Assembly (NCBI RefSeq): GCF_001907195.1 | Contig: NZ_LVWA01000004.1 | Span: 682,001 to 746,000 of the forward strand | Length of the DNA: 64,000 nt | Reading direction: 5' to 3' | From: Pontibacter flavimaris | GTDB taxonomy: Bacteria > Bacteroidota > Bacteroidia > Cytophagales > Hymenobacteraceae | Part shown: positions 26,337 through 33,890 of the stretch, piece by piece | Layout: each line of letters opens with the position of its first letter | Numbering within the stretch: the stretch's first letter is position 1 | Translations under genes and position numbers: made by a program | Notes under the pieces: model-generated | Told to the model about the DNA's origin: nothing | Database searches by the model: none | What the model saw: only the letters and a program-made list of their open reading frames with translations

Positions 26337-27479
26337 ATGCGTGTTTATTTAGATAATGCTGCCACCACCCCTCTCGACAGAGAGGTATTTGATGCCATGG
26401 CCCCTTTTATGCTGGAGCACTTCGGTAACCCTTCCTCCATCCACTCGCACGGGCGCGAGGTGCGGGCGGCCATTGAGCGGGCGCGCAAAACGGTGGCAGG
26501 CCTGCTGAACACGTCTCCGGCAGAGGTTTTCTTTACCTCCGGCGGTACCGAGGCTGATAACGCAGCCATTGTCTGCACCTGCCGCTCGCTGGGCATTAAG
26601 CATGCCATTACCACCAAACTGGAGCACCACGCAGTGCTGCATACGGTGGAACTGCTGGAGAAGCAGGAGGGCGTGCAGCTAAGCTACCTGCGACACGACG
26701 AGCGCGGCAACCTGGACCTGGAGCACCTGGAGGAGCTGCTGGCCAACCAACCGCAGACGCTGGTGTCCGTGATGCACGCCAACAACGAGATCGGCAACCT
26801 GAACAACATTGAGGCGATCGGGGAGATCTGCCGGAAGTATAACGCCATCTTCCATTCGGATACGGTGCAGACCATGGGCCACTACCAACACGACCTGCAG
26901 CAGCTGAAGGCTAACTTCATCGTGGGCTCGGCGCACAAATTCCATGGCCCCAAAGGTGTGGGCTTCCTGTACTGCGATGCCGAGACGAAGATTCAGCCGC
27001 TGATTCAGGGTGGGGCACAGGAGCGCAACATGCGTGGTGGCACCGAGAACGTGTACGGCATCATCGGGCTGGCCAAGGCCCTGGAGATTGCCTACCGCGA
27101 TATGGGCGAGCACCAAAAGCACATCCAAAGCCTGAAAGACCGCATGATCTACCAACTGCGCGAGCAAATGGACGACGTGAGCTTTAACGGCCTATCGGAA
27201 TTTAGCGACAAGAGCCTGTATACTGTCCTGAACGTGAGCCTGCCGGCCTCCGACATTAACGAGATGCTGCTCTTCAGCCTCGATATTGCCAAGATCTCTG
27301 CCTCTGGAGGCAGCGCCTGCAGCAGTGGCGCCAACACCGGCTCGCATGTGCTGCGCGCGCTGGAGTGCGATCCAGACCGTGGCTCGGTGCGCTTCTCCTT
27401 CAGCAAGTATAACACGCCGGAAGAGGTGGACTACGCCGCCGAAACGCTGGCAAAAATGTATAAGAAGCAGCTGGCCTAA
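26337..27479 (+). CDS. Cysteine desulfurase, NifS/IscS family
   Basis: PLP enzyme that removes sulfur from cysteine for Fe-S clusters or tRNA thiolation. The 380-residue protein has VYLDNAATTPLD at the start, PLP-binding His98 (KLEHHAV), Lys201 in GSAHKFHGPKG and the active Cys328 in the SGGSACSSG loop (class I NifS/IscS type, long loop). No iscU or suf genes are adjacent, so it could instead supply MnmA-type tRNA thiolation. The start is ATG within AAGTATGCG, so the motif overlaps the start codon. The stop TAA is followed by GTATAA, again making the motif. Confidence 0.92.
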   Translation: MRVYLDNAATTPLDREVFDAMAPFMLEHFGNPSSIHSHGREVRAAIERARKTVAGLLNTSPAEVFFTSGGTEADNAAIVCTCRSLGIKHAITTKLEHHAVLHTVELLEKQEGVQLSYLRHDERGNLDLEHLEELLANQPQTLVSVMHANNEIGNLNNIEAIGEICRKYNAIFHSDTVQTMGHYQHDLQQLKANFIVGSAHKFHGPKGVGFLYCDAETKIQPLIQGGAQERNMRGGTENVYGIIGLAKALEIAYRDMGEHQKHIQSLKDRMIYQLREQMDDVSFNGLSEFSDKSLYTVLNVSLPASDINEMLLFSLDIAKISASGGSACSSGANTGSHVLRALECDPDRGSVRFSFSKYNTPEEVDYAAETLAKMYKKQLA

Positions 27480-27516
27480 GTATAAATCAGCTCAGCCCAA
27501 AGTATAAAGTATAAAC

Positions 27517-27544
27517 AAGGCCCTGGCACTACGCCGGGGCCTTT
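27517..27544 (+). terminator. Terminator after the cysteine desulfurase gene
   Basis: AAGGCCC (27517-27523) pairs with GGGCCTT (27537-27543) over a 13-base loop, followed by TTCTT. The T tract is weak. Two AAGTATA copies precede it. Confidence 0.6.
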
Positions 27545-27572
27545 CTTGATTTAACGCTAGCAAGTATAACCT

Positions 27573-28154
27573 ATGAGAAGTATAGCCGTTTTCTGTGGCG
27601 CCAATGCCGGCAACGACCCGGTGTATGCGGCGGAAGCCACAAAGCTGGGCCACCTGATGGCCGCACAAAGTATAAGATTGGTGTTCGGGGGAGGTAAGGT
27701 AGGGCTGATGGGCACGATTGCCGACGCCATACTTGCCAAAGGCGGGGAGGCCGTGGGCGTGATTCCGCAGAGCCTGATAGAACGCGAAGTGGCCCATACC
27801 GGGCTGACCGAACAGCACGTGGTCAAGACCATGCATGAGCGCAAGGCGCTGATGGCCGCCAAGTCGGATGCCTTTGTGGCCATGCCCGGGGGCTTCGGCA
27901 CCCTGGACGAAATCAACGAGATCATCACCTGGAACCAGCTGGGCATCATTAAAAAGCCCGTGGCCTTCTACAACGTCAACGGTTTCTACGACAAGTTCAT
28001 GGAGTTTATAGCCGACAGTGTGCGGGAGGGGCTGGTGAAACAGGAGTTTGTGAACAACCTGATCGTGGAGAGCGACGCGGAGGTGCTGCTGCGGAAGCTC
28101 ACAAAGTATACCGATGCCGTGTCGGAGGATTGGGTGGACTCGGAGCGGATCTAA
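27573..28154 (+). CDS. LOG family (TIGR00730) Rossmann-fold protein
   Basis: A 193-residue LOG-family protein, probably a nucleotide 5'-monophosphate nucleosidase of the cytokinin-activating type. The signature PGGFGTLDE is at 105-113, with the upstream VFGGGKVGLMG (38-48) and the catalytic Arg/Glu in MHERKALM. Similar bacterial enzymes release the base from AMP or cytokinin ribotides; the substrate here is unknown. It lies between a terminator and a palindromic repeat element, as a single-gene unit. Confidence 0.9.
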   Translation: MRSIAVFCGANAGNDPVYAAEATKLGHLMAAQSIRLVFGGGKVGLMGTIADAILAKGGEAVGVIPQSLIEREVAHTGLTEQHVVKTMHERKALMAAKSDAFVAMPGGFGTLDEINEIITWNQLGIIKKPVAFYNVNGFYDKFMEFIADSVREGLVKQEFVNNLIVESDAEVLLRKLTKYTDAVSEDWVDSERI

Positions 28155-28189
28155 TTGTTGATGTTGCTCGCACAGGTTGCCTGGTTTGC

Positions 28190-28404
28190 CTGCCGCAAGT
28201 TTAGCGCAGCGTAACTTGTGGTTAAGTATGGTAGCAGTTTTCAACTGCTTTGCTTTGAAAAAGCAAGGAAGGCAGAAGCTATACTTTGACGATGCCTACC
28301 AACGAAATACTTCTGCTAAATTATATTTTTCTGCTCCGCAGAAAGCGAGTTGAAAACTTGCAACAAGTATAGCCACAAGTTACGCTGCGCTAAACTTGCG
28401 GCAG
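28190..28404. repeat. Palindromic element with 32-bp perfect inverted repeats
   Basis: The ends 28190-28221 and 28373-28404 are exact reverse complements (the left end begins CTGCCGCAAGTTTAGCGCAG). Just inside, AGTTTTCAACT is matched by AGTTGAAAACT, so the whole 215 bp could fold into a long hairpin. Between the arms is AT-rich sequence without an ORF. Both arms, when read outward, give the same spurious peptide HKLRCAKLAA, which explains two long false ORFs nearby. It looks like a MITE-type insertion; no target duplication is visible. Confidence 0.85.
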
Positions 28405-28418
28405 AAACTGTTAAAGAG

Positions 28419-28450
28419 AAGGCCGCTGCATTTATACTTGCAGCGGCCTT
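28419..28450. terminator. Hairpin terminator between the LOG gene and hemH
   Basis: A 12-bp perfect stem, AAGGCCGCTGCA (28419-28430) with TGCAGCGGCCTT (28439-28450); the loop is TTTATACT. It lies between two convergent genes, so it can end both. The T tract is short in each direction. Confidence 0.75.
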
Positions 28451-28505
28451 TTATACTTTAGCAGAGATCATCTTCCAATCTCCACATCTTCAAATCTCCA
28501 AATCG

Positions 28506-29534
28506 TTAATTTTCCAGCACGATCTCCTTCAGCGCCTCCACCCAGCTGTCGCTGGAGTTCAGGCTTTCCACCAGCTGCCACTTCTCGCCGCCGGCGTGCT
28601 CAAACATCTCCTTAAACTCTTCGCCAACCTCAATGGTCGTTTCCAGGCAGTCGGCCACGAAGGCAGGGCTGTAGGCCAGCACTTTCTTAATGCCTTTGCC
28701 CGGAAGCGTTTTGAGCACTTCGTCGGTGTAAGGCTGCAGCCAGGGGTCTTTCAGAAGCCTGGACTGGAAGGTGACGGTGTACTGGTCTTCGCGCAGGCCC
28801 AGCTCGGCGGCCAGCAGGCGCGAGGTAACAAAGCAGGAGGCGCGGTAGCAGTACTTGTTGCGCTTGTTGTAGGAGTTGCAGCAGGCTCCCAGCTGGCAGT
28901 AGCCTTTGTCGCTGCCCTTGAGTACCTGTCGCTCCGGCAGGCCGTGGTAACTGAAGATCACGTGGTCATAGTCGTCTTGGGCCATGTGCTTTTTACCCAG
29001 CTCGGCAAAGGCCTTGATAAAACCCGGATCGTCGCAGAAAGAAGAGATGAAGCTGATACTTGGGATTACCCACCAGTCTTTGACGATCTCCATCACCTTG
29101 TCCTGCACCGAGCCGGTGGAGGCCGAGGCATACTGCGGGAAAAGCGGCACCACGATGATGCGGTCCACGCTCTGTTCGCGCAGCTCATCCAGGGCACTCT
29201 GGATGCTTGGGCTCTGGTAGCGCATGCCGAAGGCCACGTGGTAGGTGTTACCCAGCGCCTGCTGCAGCTTCTGCTGCAGGTCCAGCCCGTGGTAGAGCAG
29301 CGGTGAGCCGCGGTCGGTCCAGAGCTGCTTGTATACTTTGGCCGACTTGGGCGCCCGGAAAGGGGCGATGATGCCGTTGATCAGGGCGTAGCGCTGCACG
29401 GCAGGTATGTCTATCACGCGTTTGTCCAGCAGGAACTCGCGCAGGTACTTTCTAACGTCTGGGGTATTGGGAGTGTCCGGTGTGCCTAAGTTCACCAGCA
29501 GCACGCCAATCTTACCGGTAGCTTTTTTGCTCAT
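28506..29534 (-). CDS. hemH: Ferrochelatase
   Basis: Inserts Fe2+ into protoporphyrin IX (or coproporphyrin) in the last part of heme synthesis. The 342-residue protein starts with KIGVLLVNLGTPDTP, carries VIFSYHGLPERQVLKG with the catalytic His and the C-terminal VLAYSPAFVADCLETTIEVG with the conserved Glu. A segment CQLGACCNSYNKRNKYCYRA has four cysteines in the middle of the chain, as in some bacterial ferrochelatases. A TATCTTTG box 28 bp upstream is the probable promoter. No other heme gene is nearby, although a cytochrome b5-like gene occurs at 38.0 kb. Confidence 0.95.
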   Translation of the reverse strand: MSKKATGKIGVLLVNLGTPDTPNTPDVRKYLREFLLDKRVIDIPAVQRYALINGIIAPFRAPKSAKVYKQLWTDRGSPLLYHGLDLQQKLQQALGNTYHVAFGMRYQSPSIQSALDELREQSVDRIIVVPLFPQYASASTGSVQDKVMEIVKDWWVIPSISFISSFCDDPGFIKAFAELGKKHMAQDDYDHVIFSYHGLPERQVLKGSDKGYCQLGACCNSYNKRNKYCYRASCFVTSRLLAAELGLREDQYTVTFQSRLLKDPWLQPYTDEVLKTLPGKGIKKVLAYSPAFVADCLETTIEVGEEFKEMFEHAGGEKWQLVESLNSSDSWVEALKEIVLEN

Positions 29535-29561
29535 CTATACTTCAAAAGTGCTTTAGTCTTA

Positions 29562-29569
29562 CAAAGATA
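29562..29569 (-). promoter_or_regulatory. Candidate -7 box for hemH (TATCTTTG)
   Basis: Minus-strand TATCTTTG matches TAnnTTTG and leaves a leader of about 20 bases before the hemH ATG. The same octamer occurs before the TPR gene at 59.5 kb and the barrel gene at 63.0 kb. Confidence 0.5.
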
Positions 29570-29648
29570 CAAGTATAAACAGATCTTGCTGATACTTAAT
29601 TTCTATTCCCTGATAGAGGGTAAAGCAATAAGTAGGGGAAATGTTCTA

Positions 29649-29889
29649 GAGTTAGAAAGTTGGGAAGTTAGAAGGTTAGAAAGTGAAGCTATGTTTTAAC
29701 CTCTCTCGCTCGCGTCCCGCGGGTGCGCGCTATAGGGCGGCCTCTGGCCGTTTTAAGTATAAGTATAAGTATAAGTATAAGTATAAGTATAAGTGGCGGG
29801 ACGCCACCGGATAGCACACACTCGCGGGACGCGAGCGAGAGCTGAGGTACATTTAACTTTCTAACCTTCTAACTTCCCAACTTTCTAAC
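29649..29889. repeat. Palindromic element, GTTAGAAAGTT-arm family (copy 2), 241 bp
   Basis: The outer arms 29649-29687 (GTTAGAAAGTTGGGAAGTTA onward) and 29852-29889 are reverse complements of each other. An inner pair, CTCTCGCTCGCGTCCCGCG near 29703 and its reverse complement near 29825-29843, continues the pairing. The tip holds an array of AAGTAT hexamers. There is no ORF. The arms match those of copy 1 at 2984-3160 but the core is different, as if the arms were the mobile or conserved part. Confidence 0.85.
29755..29794 (+). repeat. Tandem AAGTAT hexamer array
   Basis: Six complete AAGTAT units plus AAGT, directly head to tail, at the tip of the palindromic element. The unit is the core of the heptamer AAGTATA that is over-represented across the whole window. 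It may be a slippage product of one motif copy or a multiple binding site. Confidence 0.95.
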
Positions 29890-29934
29890 TATTCCTAAAT
29901 CCGCACATTTTCACCATGTTTCGTAAAAAAGAAG

Positions 29935-29942
29935 TAATTTTG
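29935..29942 (+). promoter_or_regulatory. Candidate -7 box for era (TAATTTTG)
   Basis: TAATTTTG fits TAnnTTTG, 20 bp before the era ATG, giving a leader of about 14 bases. The -33 element is not clear. Confidence 0.5.
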
Positions 29943-29961
29943 CAACCTCAAATTCAGACGT

Positions 29962-30852
29962 ATGGCCGAAACACCGCACAAAGCCGGTTTTGTAAGTATA
30001 GTGGGCAAACCGAACGTGGGCAAATCCACGCTGATGAACGCGCTGGTGGGCGAGAAACTCTCTATCATCACATCCAAGGCGCAGACCACGCGGCACCGCA
30101 TCATGGGTATTTTGAACGGAGATGATTTTCAGATCGTTTACTCCGACACGCCCGGCATCATCAAGCCGCAGTACGCGCTGCACGAGTCGATGATGGGCTT
30201 TGTGCGCACCTCGCTGGAGGACGCCGACATCATACTTTTTGTGACGGACATTTACGAGAAGCACGATGAGGACGACGTGATCAAGCGCCTGCAGCACGCC
30301 AAGGTGCCCATACTTCTATTGATCAATAAAATTGACCAGGCGACCGAAGAAGAGGTGAACGAGAAGGTAGCTTACTGGCAGGAGCACATGAACCCGACCG
30401 AAATTCTGCCTATCTCGGCCTTGCATAACTTTGGGCTGGACCATTTATTCAAGCGCCTGCTGCATTACCTGCCCGAGCATCCGGCCTTTTATCCCAAGGA
30501 TGAACTGACCGACAAGCCCGAGCGTTTCTTTGTGTCGGAGATGATCCGGGAGAAAATTTTCCTCAACTATAAAAAGGAAATCCCCTACAGCTGCGAGGTG
30601 GTGGTAGAGGAGTTCAAAGAGGAAGAAGACATCATCCGCATCCGGGCCGAGATCAGCGTGGAGCGGCGCAGCCAGAAAGGCATCGTGATCGGCAACAAAG
30701 GCGAGGCGCTGAAGAAAGTAGGCACACAGGCCCGCCTCGACATGGAGAACTTCTTCCAGAAAAAGATATTTCTTGATTTATACGTGCGCGTGAACGAGAA
30801 TTGGCGGACAGACCAGAAGCTGCTTCGGCGCTTCGGCTACCGCGAAGAGTAG
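29962..30852 (+). CDS. era: GTPase Era
   Basis: Essential GTPase for 16S rRNA 3'-end maturation and 30S assembly. The 296-residue protein has G1 GKPNVGKST (15-23), G3 DTPG, G4 NKID and the C-terminal KH domain with ERRSQKGIVIGNKGEALKKV. The order G domain then KH domain is standard, and the length is normal (E. coli 301). Only 63 bp separate it from der, the other ribosome-assembly GTPase, so the two may be co-transcribed. Confidence 0.97.
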   Translation: MAETPHKAGFVSIVGKPNVGKSTLMNALVGEKLSIITSKAQTTRHRIMGILNGDDFQIVYSDTPGIIKPQYALHESMMGFVRTSLEDADIILFVTDIYEKHDEDDVIKRLQHAKVPILLLINKIDQATEEEVNEKVAYWQEHMNPTEILPISALHNFGLDHLFKRLLHYLPEHPAFYPKDELTDKPERFFVSEMIREKIFLNYKKEIPYSCEVVVEEFKEEEDIIRIRAEISVERRSQKGIVIGNKGEALKKVGTQARLDMENFFQKKIFLDLYVRVNENWRTDQKLLRRFGYREE

Positions 30853-30915
30853 CGCACCATTAAAGCTTCGGGGCAAGGTGCTCCGGGGGTACTTTAACAT
30901 TTTTATTTTAGTTCG

Positions 30916-32229
30916 ATGTCAACCAACATCATTGCCATTGTAGGCCGCCCCAACGTGGGCAAATCAACACTTTTTAACCGCCTGATCGGGGAGCGCAAAG
31001 CCATCATGGACAACGTGAGCGGCGTAACCCGCGATCGCAGCTACGGCCACGGCGACTGGGTCGGCAAGTACTTCACCGTGATCGACACCGGTGGCTACGT
31101 GCACGGCTCCGACGATATTTTTGAATCCGAGATCAATCGCCAGGTAGAGCTGGCCATGAACGAGGCCGACGTTATACTTTTTATGGTGGACGTGGACGCC
31201 GGCCTCACCGGCCTGGACGAGGAGTTTGCCAACGTGCTGCGCCGCACTGATAAGCCAGTGTACGTAGTGGCCAACAAAGCCGATACCAACGCGCGCATGC
31301 ACCAGATGGGCGAATTCTACTCCCTGGGCGTGGGCCTCGATATTTTTCCGATCTCCTCGCAGAGTGGCTCCGGCACCGGCGAACTGCTGGACGAGGTGGT
31401 AAAACACTTCAAAGACGAAGGGGTGGAAGACCCGGATGCCGGTATACCGAAAATTGCCGTGCTGGGTCGCCCGAACGTAGGTAAATCATCCTTCGTGAAC
31501 CTGCTGCTGGGCACGGAGCGCAACATCGTAACCGATATTGCCGGCACTACCCGCGACGCCATCCATGCCCGCTACAACGCGTTTGGCAAGGAGTTTATCA
31601 TTGTGGATACGGCCGGCCTGCGCCGCAAGAGCAAGGTAAGCGAGGACATTGAGTTTTACTCGGTGCTGCGCTCGGTGCGTGCCCTGGAGGACGCCGATGT
31701 ATGTATTGTAATGCTGGATGCCACGCGCGGTATTGAGGCGCAGGACGTCAACATCATTGCCCTGGCCGAGAAGAACCGCAAAGGCATCGTGATACTGGTG
31801 AACAAGTGGGACCTGGTGGAAAAGGACACCCACACCACCAAGCATTTTGAGGAGGAGATCTACAGCCGCATCGCCCCGATCGCTTACGTGCCGATCATCT
31901 TTACTTCGGTGCTGACGAAGCAGCGCATCCACAAGGCTATTGAGGTAGCCATGGAGGTGTATGACAACAAGACGCGCAAGATCCAGACCTCCAAGCTGAA
32001 CGACTTGCTGCTGCCCGACATCGAGCGCTATCCGCCGCCGGCCATCAAAGGTAAGTTCATCAAGATCAAGTACATAACGCAGTTGCCGACGCACAACCCT
32101 ACGTTTGCGTTTTTCTGCAACCTGCCGCAGTACGTAAAGGAGTCGTACACACGCTACCTGGAGAACCGGATGCGCGAGCACTTCGACTTTACCGGTGTGC
32201 CGATCAGGCTGCTGTTCAAGAAAAAGTAA
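30916..32229 (+). CDS. der: GTPase Der (EngA)
   Basis: Essential double-GTPase for 50S ribosome assembly. The 437-residue protein has two G domains, with GRPNVGKST (10-18) and GRPNVGKSS (about 178-186), their switch motifs DTGGY and DTAGLRRKSK, NKAD and NKWD, and a C-terminal KH-like domain ending RLLFKKK. A strong terminator follows. Pairing of era and der is common in Bacteroidota. Confidence 0.97.
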   Translation: MSTNIIAIVGRPNVGKSTLFNRLIGERKAIMDNVSGVTRDRSYGHGDWVGKYFTVIDTGGYVHGSDDIFESEINRQVELAMNEADVILFMVDVDAGLTGLDEEFANVLRRTDKPVYVVANKADTNARMHQMGEFYSLGVGLDIFPISSQSGSGTGELLDEVVKHFKDEGVEDPDAGIPKIAVLGRPNVGKSSFVNLLLGTERNIVTDIAGTTRDAIHARYNAFGKEFIIVDTAGLRRKSKVSEDIEFYSVLRSVRALEDADVCIVMLDATRGIEAQDVNIIALAEKNRKGIVILVNKWDLVEKDTHTTKHFEEEIYSRIAPIAYVPIIFTSVLTKQRIHKAIEVAMEVYDNKTRKIQTSKLNDLLLPDIERYPPPAIKGKFIKIKYITQLPTHNPTFAFFCNLPQYVKESYTRYLENRMREHFDFTGVPIRLLFKKK

Positions 32230-32266
32230 GGATCAAAGTATAGCTTCCCGGCCACGGCCGCAGCTT

Positions 32267-32306
32267 CACCGAAAGGCACCTGAGCAGGGTGCCTTTCGGT
32301 GTTTTT
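32267..32306 (+). terminator. Terminator after der
   Basis: A 14-bp perfect stem CACCGAAAGGCACC (32267-32280) with GGTGCCTTTCGGTG (32288-32301), followed by five Ts. Confidence 0.9.
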
Positions 32307-32422
32307 ATATATTTCAAATAACTATATTCTGATTGTGCCGTATTGTTTGTCATGTTTCTGCTGCGGCCGCAAGTGTGCCGTAACGGAAGCGGGGAATAAT
32401 CCCCTCACTAAAAAATAAAGCA

Positions 32423-32587
32423 ATGAAAAAGTTACTGTACGTGTTTGCGCTGGCAGGCCTGTTTGGCTTTGCCTCCTGCGACTCTCCGGCTGAGGACAGA
32501 GCGGAGGAGATGGAAGACCAGGCCGAAGATACCGCGGATGAGATGGAAGATGCCGCCGAGGACGCCGATACCAGCGCAGTGATTTAG
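32423..32587 (+). CDS. Small acidic lipoprotein (first of a tandem pair)
   Basis: A 54-residue predicted lipoprotein: signal LYVFALAGLFGFASCDSP with the acylated Cys19, then an acidic tail of Glu/Asp/Ala heptads (AEEMEDQAEDTADEMEDAAE) likely to form an amphipathic helix. The next gene shares signal and lipobox (FASCDS) and acidic tail, so the two are tandem paralogues. Function unknown. It resembles small lipoproteins often annotated only as hypothetical in Bacteroidota. Confidence 0.7.
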   Translation: MKKLLYVFALAGLFGFASCDSPAEDRAEEMEDQAEDTADEMEDAAEDADTSAVI

Positions 32588-32662
32588 TAAAACATGGCCT
32601 GTGAGAACCACGGGCCGAACGTGTAATTTATTCAGATTGATAACCCTTAAAACCAAAATAGT

Positions 32663-32872
32663 ATGAAAAAGCCGATTTTTATGTTCCTGGCACTGGGCAT
32701 GTTTGCCTTCGCCTCCTGCGATTCTAACACTGAGAACGCTGTAGAAAGCGATGCTGAAAGAGTAGAAGAAAACGCGGAAGAGCTTGGCAACGACATTGAA
32801 GAAGGTGCCGATGAAGCCGGAGACGAAATAGAGGAGAGTGCTGAGGAAGTTGAGAACGAAGTGAACAACTAA
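32663..32872 (+). CDS. Small acidic lipoprotein (second of a tandem pair)
   Basis: A 69-residue paralogue of the preceding gene: MKKPIFMFLALGMFAFASCD signal with Cys19, then a repeated acidic tail (AEELGNDIEEGADEAGDEIE) ending EVENEVNN. The regular spacing of small and acidic residues suggests one continuous helix on the cell surface or in the periplasm. A terminator 22 bp downstream closes the unit. Function unknown. Confidence 0.75.
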   Translation: MKKPIFMFLALGMFAFASCDSNTENAVESDAERVEENAEELGNDIEEGADEAGDEIEESAEEVENEVNN

Positions 32873-32894
32873 TTTATAACAGGCAATGCCTTGG

Positions 32895-32931
32895 TAGCGG
32901 GTTAGGCTTCGGCCTTACCCGCTATTTTTTT
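32895..32931 (+). terminator. Terminator after the lipoprotein pair
   Basis: Stem TAGCGGGTTAGGC (32895-32907) with GCCTTACCCGCTA (32912-32924), one internal mismatch, TTCG loop and seven Ts. Confidence 0.9.
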
Positions 32932-33050
32932 GCACGGCCAATCCTGTCGCTGCCCGTGTCTGTGGTTTATTTAGCTTGTGTTTTGCTGATCTCAAGGTGC
33001 GTTACGGCAGCCTTCTGCGCCTTTGTAAGTATACCTATGATAAAGTATAC

Positions 33051-33620
33051 TTATGCCCCCAGCCGTTTCTGGATAAGGCTGTTAACGAGAGCAAACAGGC
33101 GCTGGGGCGTAAACGTGCGCCAATGCACGTCGTCGAGGTTGCCGCCGGAGTTAATGTAGTAGTCCAGGTTGTAGTTCTTCATCTCGCTCAGCACAAAATC
33201 CTGGAAGCCGAGCGCCACCACCCAGCCCTCCTCCACGTCCTCAAACCACTCCTCGTAATAAGAGTCGTCGGAGCCGTGGAAGTTGAACACGTTCTCCCCG
33301 ATCAGTATAAAATGCTTGATGCCCTCCTCCACCATGGGGTCGATGATGTTGCGCTTTAGCTGCATGATGTCGTTGTTGAGGGCGTCGTTCCACTCCCCGA
33401 TAAACTCGATTACGGCAAAGCCCAGGTCGTAGTCGGCGAAGAGGATCTTGAGGAAGAGCGTTTCGGAGTTTATGTCGTCCCACTGCGGGTGTATGTAGTA
33501 CCCGTAGATGGTATTGGTATACTGCGAGAGGCTGTTCTCGGCCCCATAGAGCGGCGAGCGCGGGTCCTCACAGGCCGAGTACTTCTCTATCCAGTTGTAG
33601 TATGGTTCTATCGTGTGCAT
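33051..33620 (-). CDS. Conserved-looking hypothetical protein
   Basis: A 189-residue cytosolic protein with no signal, membrane segment or known motif. It is rich in aromatic and acidic residues (YYNWIEKYSACEDPRSPLYG; DDSYYEEWFEDVEEGWVVAL). Alternating hydrophobic stretches such as LGFAVIEFIGEW and IKHFILIGENVFNF suggest a mixed alpha/beta fold. The start MHTIEPYYNW at 33620 is chosen over one 36 bp upstream, which adds only MMLRPPNPYHCL. It is divergent from the SpoIIAA-like gene. Not recognised. Confidence 0.7.
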   Translation of the reverse strand: MHTIEPYYNWIEKYSACEDPRSPLYGAENSLSQYTNTIYGYYIHPQWDDINSETLFLKILFADYDLGFAVIEFIGEWNDALNNDIMQLKRNIIDPMVEEGIKHFILIGENVFNFHGSDDSYYEEWFEDVEEGWVVALGFQDFVLSEMKNYNLDYYINSGGNLDDVHWRTFTPQRLFALVNSLIQKRLGA

Positions 33621-33890
33621 AAGGCAATGGTATGGGTTTGGGGGCCGTAGCATCATTTTACTGCCCTGGCTGCTGCAAAGTTGGGCGCTTTAGAAGGCTT
33701 TTTTTACTTCCTCCGGCGCCGTAAACCAACAAATATACTGCACAAAAAGTGGCATCCCGTTTATCAAAAACTTAAGCCTCCTAACAGGAAACCGTTTAGG
33801 GATTACAGCGGTATGCTAAGTATAGGCGTTGCCTCCGGAAGGCGCCGGTATAAAAAGTATACAACATCAACGCTAACCTATCCGCAAATT

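Noticed and set aside
27492-28244. Long minus-strand frame of 250 codons opposite the LOG gene
   Set aside because: It begins inside the left arm of the 32-bp inverted repeat (giving HKLRCAKLAA) and then runs antisense to a well-supported LOG gene. Composition follows the opposite strand.
28350-29306. Long plus-strand frame of 318 codons opposite hemH
   Set aside because: It starts in the right arm of the same inverted repeat and runs antisense to hemH, whose motifs are complete.
29755-29794. CRISPR array
   Set aside because: The repeats are a 6-base tandem unit without spacers, and no cas genes are present. The GTTAGAAAGTT arms are also contiguous and not spaced.
33681-33890. N-terminal extension of the SpoIIAA-like gene
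   Set aside because: The 70 extra codons are basic and low in structure, include two AAGTATA copies and precede a clean start at 33891 that matches the domain boundary.
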